Assembly (NCBI GenBank): GCA_018714965.1
Contig: DVML01000020.1
Location: forward strand, 1 to 43,512
Direction of reading: 5' to 3'
Length of the DNA stretch: 43,512 bases
Source of the DNA: Fimihabitans intestinipullorum
GTDB taxonomy: Bacteria > Bacillota_I > Bacilli_A > RF39 > UBA660
The notes below the pieces were generated by a model that was not told the origin of the DNA, did not search any database, and saw only the letters and a program-made list of their open reading frames with translations. Shown piece after piece: positions 14,578 through 23,370 of the stretch; the first letter of the stretch is position 1; each line of letters opens with the position of its first letter. The position numbers and the translations under genes are program-made.

Positions 14578-15788
14578 TTTAAGCTTCTTTTAATTCCTTT
14601 CTTATACACTTCTACACCTGGCTGATTAAATGGATCTACTCCGAGTAAATACGCTCCAATCGCAGCACTCATCATAAAGAAATAACACAAGCTTCCTAGA
14701 TTTTTTTCGTTTAACTTATCCATGATAATCATACTACTTGGTGTATTTCCTTTTTTGTGTGCGGATGCAACGGCTTTCGCTGCAATCAAATTGATTTCGT
14801 CTAGTGTTTTTTCGTATTGAGGAACTGTTACTTTCGTTGTTTTCTCAATTGCGATCACAGTTTCAAATAGATTATCCGTTCCTTCTTGATAGTATTGTCC
14901 TAAAGAGTGTAAATCTCTCGTGTTGATCGCGCTAGTTGTAAGCAGTCCCTTCTTGTTCTTTCCTTGTGTTTCCATCATCAACTGTTTTAACCATTCGGTA
15001 AAATATGCAAGTTTTGGTTCGTAGACAGTAAACGATTCTACCTGTCTTCCTTCTTTTCTCAAAATATCTCTTACCATCGCATACATATACGCTTCATTTA
15101 AGTAGTTCTTACCTTGTTTCGCTCCTTTTAACAATGAATCAATTTGAATTCCTGCAACCGCCATAGGAAATAGACCAGCTGCCGTAAATATAGAAAATCT
15201 TCCTCCAATATTCTTAGGAATCGAAAGTGTATTTAAATGATGTTTCTTAGCAAATTCTAATAGAGAACCAGAGGTCTCATCTGTCGTAATAATCAGTCTA
15301 TGCTCTAATTCCTCTTTTCCATAGCGACGACGCAAATACTTTTGGAAAAGTGTAAATGCAATATTAGGCTCTAGGGTGTTTCCCGATTTCGATATCACAT
15401 TGACGATGACATCTTTATCTCCAATCCATCCAATCAAATCTTTGATATAAGAAGATGATAAAGACGTTCCAAGATAAATCACTTCTGGATGAAGTCCATC
15501 GCTTCCAAAATAAGGATGAATCGCATCGATCACAGCCTTACTTCCCAAATAAGACCCACCAATTCCAATCACGATGAAAAGATCGCAATGCGACTTCGTA
15601 TATTGCGCTAAAGACTTTAATCTTTCTAGTTCTTCTTTCGTAATCGACGTAGAAACATCTAACCAATCTGACATCTCTAATTTTCGATTCATATGATTTG
15701 TAATCTTTTGTAATCTCGGTAAATACTTTTTAAATTGTTCTTTGGTAATTACTGAACCCATATAAGTTTTAAAATCAAATGTTAACAT
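14574..15788 (-). CDS. pgi: glucose-6-phosphate isomerase
   Basis: A 404-residue enzyme interconverting glucose-6-phosphate and fructose-6-phosphate. It has IGIGGSYLGSKA, ISKSGNTLEPNIAF, IGGRFSIFTAAGLFP (all in the sugar-isomerase domains) and the C-terminal FNQPGVEVYKKGIKRSL. It is shorter than the 445-450 residues common in Firmicutes but carries both family signatures. AGGTGG precedes the ATG, and a TTGAAG-N18-TAGAAT promoter lies upstream. Its place between sigE and sigG is unusual. Confidence 0.95.
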   Translation of the reverse strand: MLTFDFKTYMGSVITKEQFKKYLPRLQKITNHMNRKLEMSDWLDVSTSITKEELERLKSLAQYTKSHCDLFIVIGIGGSYLGSKAVIDAIHPYFGSDGLHPEVIYLGTSLSSSYIKDLIGWIGDKDVIVNVISKSGNTLEPNIAFTLFQKYLRRRYGKEELEHRLIITTDETSGSLLEFAKKHHLNTLSIPKNIGGRFSIFTAAGLFPMAVAGIQIDSLLKGAKQGKNYLNEAYMYAMVRDILRKEGRQVESFTVYEPKLAYFTEWLKQLMMETQGKNKKGLLTTSAINTRDLHSLGQYYQEGTDNLFETVIAIEKTTKVTVPQYEKTLDEINLIAAKAVASAHKKGNTPSSMIIMDKLNEKNLGSLCYFFMMSAAIGAYLLGVDPFNQPGVEVYKKGIKRSLK

Positions 15789-15856
15789 AAAACCACCTGT
15801 CTATCTTATAAAATTATTCTAGCACACAAACAGGTATCTCTTCAAGAGAGACAATA

Positions 15857-15877
15857 AAAAAAGAGATAACTCTCTTT
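15857..15877 (-). terminator. terminator of sigE
   Basis: Minus strand AAGAGA-GTTA-TCTCTT followed by TTTTTTT, directly after the sigE stop. Confidence 0.75.
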
Positions 15878-16568
15878 ATGACTTCACTAAATTCTTTAGC
15901 TTCCGAATGACTTTTTTTTCGATTCTAGAAATATAGGATTGGCTAATATTTAAAACACGTGCAACGTCTTTTTGCGTCATGTCTTTATGCCCAAACAAGC
16001 CATAACGTAATACCATGATCTGCTTGTCACGACCGTTCAATTTTTCGATTTCACGATACAATAATTCTTTTTCCGTCGCCTCTTCGATTCCTTTTGTCAC
16101 AATATCCGGTTCCGTACCTAAAATATCCTCTAAATGTAGTTCATTTCCTTCGGAATCAAAAGATAAATTATCTTCGAAGCTGATTTCTCCTCGTCTTTTT
16201 TTATTCTTTCTTAAAAACATGAGAATTTCATTATCGATACATCTGGAAGCATAGGTTGCTAATTTAATATTTTTATCGAGTCGATAAGTATTCACCCCTT
16301 TGATCAAACCAATCGTTCCAATACTGACGAGATCCTCTAAATCAATTCCTGTATTTTCATACTTTTTTGCTAAAAATACGACCAACCTCAGATTGTGTTC
16401 AATGAGTTTTCCTCGTGCGACAATATCTCCATCTTGTGCTTTTAAAACGCATTCTGTTTCAACCTCTTTTGATAATGGTTCTGGTAGTTTATCACTACTT
16501 CCAATAAAAAACAAACTTGTACCATCACTCCATAACCGATGTAAAAACTGCATTATTTTTCTTAACAT
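15876..16568 (-). CDS. sigE: RNA polymerase sporulation sigma factor sigma-E (pro-sigma-E)
   Basis: This 230-residue mother-cell sigma factor is made as an inactive precursor. The N-terminal pro-sequence (MLRKIMQFLHRLW...) is amphipathic and basic. By comparison with B. subtilis, SpoIIGA would cut near the FFIGSS segment (residues 20-25), releasing about 20 residues. Region 2: NLRLVVFLAKKYENTGIDLEDL, ISIGTIGLIKGVNT, LATYASRCIDNEILM. Region 4: KDVARVLNISQSYISRIEK. It follows spoIIGA by one base and shares its transcript; GGGAGGG inside spoIIGA is the ribosome site. Confidence 0.96.
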   Translation of the reverse strand: MLRKIMQFLHRLWSDGTSLFFIGSSDKLPEPLSKEVETECVLKAQDGDIVARGKLIEHNLRLVVFLAKKYENTGIDLEDLVSIGTIGLIKGVNTYRLDKNIKLATYASRCIDNEILMFLRKNKKRRGEISFEDNLSFDSEGNELHLEDILGTEPDIVTKGIEEATEKELLYREIEKLNGRDKQIMVLRYGLFGHKDMTQKDVARVLNISQSYISRIEKKVIRKLKNLVKS

Positions 16569-16569
16569 T

Positions 16570-17352
16570 TTATCCCTCCCATATACTTGTTTGTAAAATA
16601 CAATCTACTCCATCTAGATGAATCTTATCTTCTAGAAGCCCCACCAATATCTTTCTTTTTTTGAGAATTCCATCCACTGTAACAGAAGTAATAGGAATAC
16701 ATTCTAACATCGCATGATGATTTGCCGTATCATAGGGAATGTAGATTTTCTTTCCTCCACCTACATCGATCTTATCCTTTTCCACCAATATGACAGGGCG
16801 ATGAAAGTATGGATCTTTCAAATGATTTCCCGTATCGACAAAGCCATTCCAAGCATATGTCTTCCCGCGATAGCGAAACTGGACTAGATGAATTTGATCG
16901 TATAGCTCTTCTCTCTTTTTACCTTGTTTTACATAAGTATATAAAATAATAGGCGAAAATATGAATAAAAAGATCACGTTGATGGAAAAGCCACGATGAT
17001 AAAAAACAAGACCTTCTTGTTGATAAGAAAATTGAACATTTAAAAAATATAAAAAGCCACCCATCACAATACTAACCATGTAAAGATATGCAAACTCTCT
17101 TACAAACTGTTTCAAATTATGATACCCAAACGTCGCAAGCAACATTCCGATACTGATCATTACTTTTAATAAAAATAATGTAAATGAAGATAACGTTAAA
17201 AAGAGAAAGAAGATACTAACGGCACCAACCATCGAACCCAAGAAAAGTCTCTTATAAGACGCTCTTCGATGCAGAATCGTAGATGTCGTAAGCAAGATTA
17301 AAAAATCAAAGATTACGTTTAGCAAGAACACTAGATCGACGTATACTTTCAT
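16570..17352 (-). CDS. spoIIGA: sigma-E processing aspartic peptidase SpoIIGA
   Basis: A 260-residue membrane protease that removes the sigma-E pro-sequence after a signal from SpoIIR. About five transmembrane helices span residues 5-140. The C-terminal aspartic-protease domain carries GFVDTGNHLKDP with catalytic Asp173, then IPYDTA. It is immediately upstream of its substrate gene sigE. ATG follows TGAGGTG. No convincing Spo0A box is visible upstream; the intergenic region beyond is part of the foreign block. Confidence 0.94.
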   Translation of the reverse strand: MKVYVDLVFLLNVIFDFLILLTTSTILHRRASYKRLFLGSMVGAVSIFFLFLTLSSFTLFLLKVMISIGMLLATFGYHNLKQFVREFAYLYMVSIVMGGFLYFLNVQFSYQQEGLVFYHRGFSINVIFLFIFSPIILYTYVKQGKKREELYDQIHLVQFRYRGKTYAWNGFVDTGNHLKDPYFHRPVILVEKDKIDVGGGKKIYIPYDTANHHAMLECIPITSVTVDGILKKRKILVGLLEDKIHLDGVDCILQTSIWEG

Positions 17353-17378
17353 GTTTTCACCTCATTTTAAGTATAAAA

Positions 17379-17411
17379 AAAGAACACAGTGATTTGTGTC
17401 GCTTTTTTTGA
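17379..17411. terminator. weak hairpin with T-tracts upstream of spoIIGA
   Basis: ACAC / GTGT (or CACA / TGTG) pairing with T7 on either strand. It may end minus-strand read-through from the foreign block before spoIIGA. The stem is only four base pairs, so I am unsure. Confidence 0.35.
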
Positions 17412-17529
17412 AATTTTTAATGAAATTATTTCAGCTTCTTCTACAAACTTTAATTTTATATAAACAATAAATGATGATTGCTACTCAACTATATGGTTGA
17501 ATTCTCTAGCAAATGTCATCTCATAAAGT

Positions 17530-17721
17530 TTAAGTGTAATTGTAAATGTGTTTTCGTATTCTATGCTTCTTCAATAGTTTTTTTGTTTCATTATTATCAC
17601 TTGATTGGGCACTTTTATATTTTAAATTATCCATTACCACTTTTAATAAATTGTTAATATTTTGAGTTGTTTGATCAGTATTTAAATCAACCACTCCCAA
17701 TTTCAATGTTTTCGTTGACAT
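17530..17721 (-). pseudogene. unidentified gene fragment at the edge of the foreign block
   Basis: An open frame of up to 63 codons (MSTKTLKLGVVDLN...) ending in a basic KKHRIRKH tail. The ATG has no ribosome site, and the frame stays open upstream for about 12 more codons (SLLTLPPAVS). The frame preceding it at 17742-17924 ends where this one opens, in another frame. Together they look like the 3' end of one decayed gene with a frameshift near 17745. I do not recognise the family. Confidence 0.3.
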
Positions 17722-17741
17722 TGATACTGCTGGTGGCAGTG

Positions 17742-17924
17742 TTAGTAATGATTAACGGTTTCTTTTTCTAAGGTTATTGCATACCCCTTTTCAGGCTTAA
17801 TTTTAAAATGCAAATAAGATTCAGAAAGTTCATTTATTAATAATTCAATCCAATCGTTATTATAAAAACTTAAATGATTAAAATTAAACGCTTTCATTTC
17901 TAAACAAAAGTAGGGATATGTCAA
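17742..17924 (-). pseudogene. unidentified gene fragment, 5' part of the decayed frame
   Basis: A frame of 60 codons beginning with a TTG inside the terminator hairpin at 17923-17985, so it is not a true start. An internal ATG (MKAFNFNHL) also lacks a ribosome site. Residues such as ESYLHFKIKPEKGYAITLEKE look protein-like. Probably debris from an earlier gene, continuous with the fragment to its left after a frameshift. No function can be given. Confidence 0.3.
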
Positions 17925-17985
17925 AAAAGTGTGTCAGTTTTTGCAACAAGAATTTTTAAATCCGAACTCTCAACTAACACACTTT
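17923..17985 (-). terminator. long-loop terminator of the five-gene operon
   Basis: A 14-bp stem (AAAGTGTGTTAGTT / AACTGACACACTTT, one wobble) encloses a 32-nt loop and is followed by TTTTTTG on the minus strand, about 90 nt after the YgjV-like gene. It could alternatively be a leftover pair of mobile-element ends. Confidence 0.6.
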
Positions 17986-18071
17986 ATTTTACACTCCCAC
18001 AATTGTTTAATATATTTAGTTATGAATTACAAATAGAGTGATCATTTCAATATAAAAGAGCTATAATGAAA

Positions 18072-18611
18072 TTAAAAATTTTCACGATAACTCTTTTTTT
18101 GTTTTTTCACATCATATCTGATTATAGACACAACATTGGATACCACTATGCAAAGATTAGTAAATAAATTAGCATAGGCATTAAACACTATATAATATGG
18201 TATCCATAATAATAAGCTGCTTAAATTTATGAATCTAATTCTATTTTCTTTAATTTGTATAATCGTGATTGTATGCAAAATTGCACTAATTAACGGAATT
18301 ATATCAATCCATGACTTAAATGTGATTATTGATGCAATGATAGATAAAGCAATATAAAATGTAATTAATTCCCACGTAATTTTCTTATTTTTTACTGCGT
18401 ATATATAATTAATTAATGTTTGAATTCCAAACACAAATTGTATTAATGCGCCAGCATATGCTTTTAAAAGCAACAATCCTGTCGCACCCACAATATTTCC
18501 TAACAAGAAAAATAGAAGTATATTTTTTCTTGTCTTACATTGCATACTAATTACATTCAATCCACAAGCAACTAATGCCAATATTTGTGCTAATATAAAT
18601 ATCAAACTCAT
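18072..18611 (-). CDS. YgjV-like inner membrane protein
   Basis: A 179-residue protein with about six hydrophobic helices and a basic C-terminal tail (KKQKKSYRE). The pattern QILALVACGLNVISMQCKTRKNILLF and IQTLINYIYAVKN fits the YgjV family of small bacterial membrane proteins, whose role is not established. It is the last gene of the foreign operon, 30 nt after the Nudix gene, with AGGAGAATC before the ATG. A transport or membrane-anchoring part for the operon's product is possible but only inferred. Confidence 0.7.
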   Translation of the reverse strand: MSLIFILAQILALVACGLNVISMQCKTRKNILLFFLLGNIVGATGLLLLKAYAGALIQFVFGIQTLINYIYAVKNKKITWELITFYIALSIIASIITFKSWIDIIPLISAILHTITIIQIKENRIRFINLSSLLLWIPYYIVFNAYANLFTNLCIVVSNVVSIIRYDVKKQKKSYRENF

Positions 18612-18641
18612 TTGATTCTCCTAATTATTAAGCACTAATAA

Positions 18642-19085
18642 CTAATCTAGTTTATATCCTAATTGTTTAAGTGCTAATATTGTAATTGAAGATAAATCCG
18701 ATTTTTTTAATTGATGTATATCATAGAACTCTGCCCCTAATGAATCGTCATTATTCTCTGTTACTTCGATTTCCTTTTTTATCTCATTATTATATTCTTC
18801 TATTTTATAGAAAAAGCAAATATGATGAATCTGTTGAGTTTCTCCGTGGTGTACCCATTCTATTATCGTAGAATTACCATCAAAAAGAGAACACTTTTTT
18901 ACATCTATTCCCACTTCTTCTTTCATTTCTCTTAATAATGTTTGTTCTGGTGTTTCTCCAAACTCAATTGTGCCTCCAGGTAAATCTAATTTACCTTTAT
19001 ACGGCCCATTGGCTTTCTTTATTAAAACGACTTTATTGTTTTTTGTTATAACCCCGTATGAACCCAAATGACTTATTTTTTCCAT
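18642..19085 (-). CDS. Nudix hydrolase of the foreign operon
   Basis: A 147-residue protein with a complete Nudix box (GGTIEFGETPEQTLLREMKEEVGI, residues about 37-60). I chose the ATG at 19083-19085: it is seven bases after AGGAGG, whereas an ATG two codons earlier is only two bases from it. It lies 16 nt after the radical SAM gene. Within this operon it could hydrolyse a nucleotide-activated intermediate or clean up side products. The substrate is unknown. It is not notably close to the other two Nudix proteins in the window. Confidence 0.88.
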   Translation of the reverse strand: MEKISHLGSYGVITKNNKVVLIKKANGPYKGKLDLPGGTIEFGETPEQTLLREMKEEVGIDVKKCSLFDGNSTIIEWVHHGETQQIHHICFFYKIEEYNNEIKKEIEVTENNDDSLGAEFYDIHQLKKSDLSSITILALKQLGYKLD

Positions 19086-19101
19086 ATTCATTCCTCCTAG
19101 T

Positions 19102-20247
19102 CTATTTCTTTTTCAATTTTAACACATAATCATCTAATTTAGCAACATCCTTGTTAGCTCTTTCCCACTCAAAATTTTGTTCTTTAGATCTACAGTAATC
19201 ACAAAATGGAATTGAATTATTTAACTGTTCTATTGCTTCCCATCCATTAGTTATTTCTGATAATACAATGAAGTCGTCATCACTAATTATAAAATAAGTA
19301 TTAAATAAATCATTTAAATTATCAATTAATAATGGATAGTAACATTTAGAAATTTTACCATTTCTCAAAAACCTACAAAATCTGCCTCCACAATTCTGAC
19401 TCACTTGAGCTCCTTCATTATTTTTTTCTGTTGATAATCTTGTATGAAATTGTGTTATAACTTCTGGTTTCTTAAAGTAATCATCATTTATAAAATATTT
19501 TATATTTTCTTTATTTAATCTTTCAAGTATTTTTGGAAGTAATTTTTCTGTTGGCTTGTATAATGAAATTGAAATAATTACATTACTGTCACGTAATGAA
19601 TCAATCATTTCTTGATTAATTTTTGGTATTAATACTCCGTTTGTTACAAGAACTAGTTCTGTTTTTGGCAACATTGCTCGTGCCACTTTTACAATTTCAT
19701 CGAGTTTTGGATGAATAAGTGGTTCTCCTCCAAGTAATCTAAAACATAACAAGTGAAAATAATTGCTTATTATATATAAATCCTTGGCTAAATCTTCTGG
19801 TGTAACAAAATATGGCTTGCAAATATTTGAAAAATGCGCACAACCTTTACAATTTAGATTACAATTATCAACTATGTTTGTTTCCAAATAGTTTAAAATT
19901 GCTTTGTCACTAAAATCAACTGGTAACAGATAATTCTTCAAATCTTCGATGTCTCTTATGTTGTTAAAAAATATTTCTTCTTTAATCAAAAAGGCATTTC
20001 GAAAATTTTTATTTTTTAGATATTCAATAGCACTACCCATAAACATTGGCTTTTTTGCCACAATAATATTAAAATCTGAATTAGTAAAATCTAAATTATC
20101 TATATTAATAACAGGTTTATTATTATAAACATCTGTAGGTAAATTTGTTTTATTGTTAACAAATGCATCTATATTAATATTGTATGATTCTAATTTTTTA
20201 GCTACCTCACTAGCAAATTTACCTGTTCCAAAAATTACATTTCTCAT
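19102..20247 (-). CDS. radical SAM protein with N-terminal Rossmann-like domain
   Basis: A 381-residue protein. Residues 1-95 begin VIFGTGKFASEVAKKL, a nucleotide-binding-like fold seen in sugar-modifying proteins. The radical SAM core carries CNLNCKGC with cluster cysteines 129, 133 and 136, plus FRLLGGEPLIHP. A cysteine-rich C-terminal part (NCGGRFCRF, KCYYPL, PFCDYC) resembles a SPASM/twitch auxiliary-cluster region. Such enzymes modify peptides, sugars or cofactors by radical chemistry. AAAGGAGA precedes the ATG, 16 nt after the kinase gene. Substrate not predictable. Confidence 0.88.
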   Translation of the reverse strand: MRNVIFGTGKFASEVAKKLESYNINIDAFVNNKTNLPTDVYNNKPVINIDNLDFTNSDFNIIVAKKPMFMGSAIEYLKNKNFRNAFLIKEEIFFNNIRDIEDLKNYLLPVDFSDKAILNYLETNIVDNCNLNCKGCAHFSNICKPYFVTPEDLAKDLYIISNYFHLLCFRLLGGEPLIHPKLDEIVKVARAMLPKTELVLVTNGVLIPKINQEMIDSLRDSNVIISISLYKPTEKLLPKILERLNKENIKYFINDDYFKKPEVITQFHTRLSTEKNNEGAQVSQNCGGRFCRFLRNGKISKCYYPLLIDNLNDLFNTYFIISDDDFIVLSEITNGWEAIEQLNNSIPFCDYCRSKEQNFEWERANKDVAKLDDYVLKLKKK

Positions 20248-20263
20248 TTATGCCTTTCTCCTT

Positions 20264-21265
20264 TTATTTTTTTACTAATTCTTTTCGTTTTTTCAATCTA
20301 CCTATTTCTCTATAAAACTTCTTATACAACCATTCATACTCATCCAAATAATCATTTGATACTTTGTATTCTTTTTCTATGATCATCTTCATTAAAGTCC
20401 ATACTCTATATATAATTGTTCTAGTCAGTTCTGATTCTGTTAGTGAAGGTTTACCATAACCTTTCAAAAACGAAGAACTTATTTCTGAGTGTATAGAATG
20501 AAAATAGAATGTCATTAGTTCATCACAGTAATATAAATCAGAAAAATCAACAATTCCACTTATATTATTGTCTTTTATTATAAAGTTACCTTCCCAAGCA
20601 TCCACATTTGTTAAACTGATTTCATTAACTTGGTTTAAATCATTTTTGAATGATGAAATGAGTTGAAGTAGTTTTTTGTAATCTATACCATTTATTTTGA
20701 TATTCTTTTCATTTGCATTATTAACAAGAATATTGAATAAGGTGTATACAAAATCGTAATTATTATCAAATTCAGTTTCAGGCAAACATGGTAAGAAAAA
20801 TTTATTACCCTTAATCGAACATATTTGTGAACAAATCTTTCCTATTTTTTCTTCTATTCTTGACACAACTTCTGGTTGCATACTTTTTTTCAAATTTTGG
20901 AACTGCTCTCCCTCAATATAAGTCATAAAGAAATATGGCGTTTTATTAATTGTTCCTGAATCATCATATAATAAAAGTTTAGGTGATGGTATATTTAAGC
21001 ATTCCATTAACTTTAACATTTCTACTTCCCAAGAAATATTATTATTTTCAAAAGTTAACATTGTTTCATTATATGTTGGTGCAATTTTTAAAACAATTAT
21101 TTCGTAGTCAGTTTTTATTAAATATAATATATTTTTCATTCCTACGTATAATTCCTCAATTGCAAAATCAACTGTAGCATCACCCAAATAATTTCTTACA
21201 ATGTTTTCAATCTGAAATTTACTTGGATAGCACAAATTATTATCATACAATTTATTTTTGTACAT
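20264..21265 (-). CDS. APH/choline-kinase-fold phosphotransferase
   Basis: A 333-residue protein with the aminoglycoside-phosphotransferase fold. An N-lobe VGMKNILYLIKTDYEIIVLKIAP supplies the nucleotide-binding lysine. FFMTYIEGEQF forms the hinge. The catalytic loop is LTNVDAWEGNFII, with Asp and Asn kept but the usual His before the Asp replaced (NVD rather than HGD). IVDFSD provides the metal aspartate. These kinases phosphorylate hydroxyls of small molecules (choline, aminoglycosides, sugars). Neither licC nor licD is nearby, so choline decoration is not supported. It overlaps the preceding fusion gene by 14 nt. Confidence 0.8.
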   Translation of the reverse strand: MYKNKLYDNNLCYPSKFQIENIVRNYLGDATVDFAIEELYVGMKNILYLIKTDYEIIVLKIAPTYNETMLTFENNNISWEVEMLKLMECLNIPSPKLLLYDDSGTINKTPYFFMTYIEGEQFQNLKKSMQPEVVSRIEEKIGKICSQICSIKGNKFFLPCLPETEFDNNYDFVYTLFNILVNNANEKNIKINGIDYKKLLQLISSFKNDLNQVNEISLTNVDAWEGNFIIKDNNISGIVDFSDLYYCDELMTFYFHSIHSEISSSFLKGYGKPSLTESELTRTIIYRVWTLMKMIIEKEYKVSNDYLDEYEWLYKKFYREIGRLKKRKELVKK

Positions 21266-23285
21266 GTTTATTTAAACTCCCTTTAGAATATTGATGTCCC
21301 TTTTGTACATATTTCTTGCATACTTGATCAGTGAATTCATATTCATCCATGTCAACAGTCAAATGGAACACATTGTCAAATGCATATTCATCAATCTTGT
21401 TCATAAAGTATCCTCTAATCCAATCTTTAATTTCTGCTATTTCTTTATACATATATCCTTTTTTCTTACTATAATGTACAAAATTAGAAACGTCTATGTT
21501 CATTTTTAAGATTGCAATAGTATTAGAATCATATCTATCTATTAATACATTCGCTTTAAAAACAGTAACACCGATTTTTTCATTATTATATAAATAGATT
21601 TCATTTATAAATGGACGATATTCTGAACCTAGATCCACAAAAGTTAAATCTTCAATTGTAGCTCTTGTTGATAACATTTGAATGGCCTCAGCCATCAAAT
21701 CACCCTCTAATGAATTCCATAATATGCCTATACAAGGGAGTTCCATTCTTGGTAATTTTTCTTGCATTATTATATTATCATTTAATAATTGTTCAATTAT
21801 TCCTAACACATTATCTAGATCTTTAAATTTGCTAACATCATCAGCTTCAAATAAAACTTTTATTATTTTATTTACTAGATTTTGCATTTCATCAAAATAA
21901 TAATTATCTAATATACCAGATTTATAATCTCTCATATAAGTTTTTAATACATGTGCTAAACTATTGAATAAAAATTTTTCAGCTTCATCTTTGTACTCAT
22001 CACCCAGAGCCATAATTCTATTGTAAGATTCTTGACCCCATTCCTCTGTTGTAAAAAATCTACTATCAAATTTTCTTCCTGTCAATGATGTTCCTCTTCT
22101 TTTTATATAATGATAATATTGTTCAGAATCACAAACAAAACTATTAGAATTTAAACACACATCTAACATAAATCCTGCATCTTCATTAAACAAATGTTCA
22201 TCAAATCTAATTTCGTCAATCGCTTCTCTTTTAAATAATTTATCCCATACTGCAGTAGTAATCATTCCATTTAAATGCGAACCCAATATATCTTTACGAG
22301 TTACTGGGGTAGTTACAATTCTATCTTCATCAGAAAGATTTACAATTCTACCATCTCTCGAATGCACAAATGCATGACCACAAGAAATATCCGCAGAATA
22401 ATTTAAAGAATTTTTTAGCAAACTAGAATACATATTATTACTAATATAATCGTCGGCATCTACAAAACCTACATAATCACCTGTTGCAACACTTAAACCT
22501 GTATTTCTAGCATTAGACAAACCACCATTAGGTTGATTAACAACTTTAATTCTGTTATCTTTTTTTGCTAATTCTTCACATACAGTTTGCGAATCGTCTG
22601 TAGATCCATCGTTAACTAATATTATTTCCAAATTCTGATAACTTTGTTTTTGAATACTACCAACACTTCTATTTAAAAATTGTTCAGCATTATATACTGG
22701 AACTATTACAGAAATTTTATTTTTTCCAAATGCATTTAGGTTTATAAAATTCGTAATCTCCTCTTGCCATACGTGATTAGTATCTAATATTTTATGATAT
22801 TCGCCCTTTAAGTTATCGTCAAAAACATTGTCTATATTACAAAATTTGTTCATATTGATAGAACCATTTCTTTCAATATACCTTTTTTTTCGCAAATCAT
22901 AGTCTGCTTCTGTTTTTATAAGAATATTACACTTTTTAAATAGTGTTGATTGTTCTAAAAAAAGCCAATCAATAATTACATTTTGCTGTGGATTTTTATT
23001 TATCTCAGTTAAAATGATGTTATCTATTTCTCTTTTAAAGTTAGTATCCATAAGATATGCTTCAATTGAATTTTTAAAAAAAGATTCAACAATATCTATA
23101 TCTTGATTTACATTTACGCCAAAATTATCACTTAAATACTGACTAATTTTACTCAATTTACCTTCTTTAATATAAGATTCAACTATTTTGTCTACCTCTA
23201 TATGTTTAAAGCCATACTTATTACTCAAAAATTTTGATACTTCTGTTTTCCCTGAGCCAGATAGTCCCGTTATTCCCATTATCAT
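21252..23285 (-). CDS. P-loop kinase / GT2 glycosyltransferase / unknown-domain fusion
   Basis: A 677-residue protein of three parts. Residues 1-185 form a small-molecule kinase domain like dephospho-CoA kinase: GLSGSGKT at 7-14, then IIDWLFLEQSTLFKKCNILI. Residues about 190-400 are a GT-A glycosyltransferase of family 2: ISVIVPVYNAE, VNDGSTDD, GLSNARNTGL and DADD at 276-279. Residues about 500-677 match nothing I know; they start GILWNSLEGDL and include STRATIEDL and YRPFINEIYL. First gene of the foreign operon, with its own promoter and GGAGAGGTGA site. The fusion suggests phosphorylation and glycosyl transfer on one pathway intermediate (inference). Confidence 0.85.
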   Translation of the reverse strand: MIMGITGLSGSGKTEVSKFLSNKYGFKHIEVDKIVESYIKEGKLSKISQYLSDNFGVNVNQDIDIVESFFKNSIEAYLMDTNFKREIDNIILTEINKNPQQNVIIDWLFLEQSTLFKKCNILIKTEADYDLRKKRYIERNGSINMNKFCNIDNVFDDNLKGEYHKILDTNHVWQEEITNFINLNAFGKNKISVIVPVYNAEQFLNRSVGSIQKQSYQNLEIILVNDGSTDDSQTVCEELAKKDNRIKVVNQPNGGLSNARNTGLSVATGDYVGFVDADDYISNNMYSSLLKNSLNYSADISCGHAFVHSRDGRIVNLSDEDRIVTTPVTRKDILGSHLNGMITTAVWDKLFKREAIDEIRFDEHLFNEDAGFMLDVCLNSNSFVCDSEQYYHYIKRRGTSLTGRKFDSRFFTTEEWGQESYNRIMALGDEYKDEAEKFLFNSLAHVLKTYMRDYKSGILDNYYFDEMQNLVNKIIKVLFEADDVSKFKDLDNVLGIIEQLLNDNIIMQEKLPRMELPCIGILWNSLEGDLMAEAIQMLSTRATIEDLTFVDLGSEYRPFINEIYLYNNEKIGVTVFKANVLIDRYDSNTIAILKMNIDVSNFVHYSKKKGYMYKEIAEIKDWIRGYFMNKIDEYAFDNVFHLTVDMDEYEFTDQVCKKYVQKGHQYSKGSLNKHVQK

Positions 23286-23370
23286 TAAATCACCTCTCCA
23301 AATCTTTACTTTTTACACAATAATGTTATAGATATTTATTACTAGACTGCTACCACTTTAATTTCTCGCT

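Noticed and set aside
17379..17530. A Spo0A box upstream of spoIIGA
   Set aside because: Only TGTCGCT-like partial matches are seen; no proper TGTCGAA tandem at promoter distance.
18072..23285. Phosphocholine (lic) decoration cluster
   Set aside because: Only the kinase fold is shared; no licC cytidylyltransferase, licB transporter or licD transferase is present.
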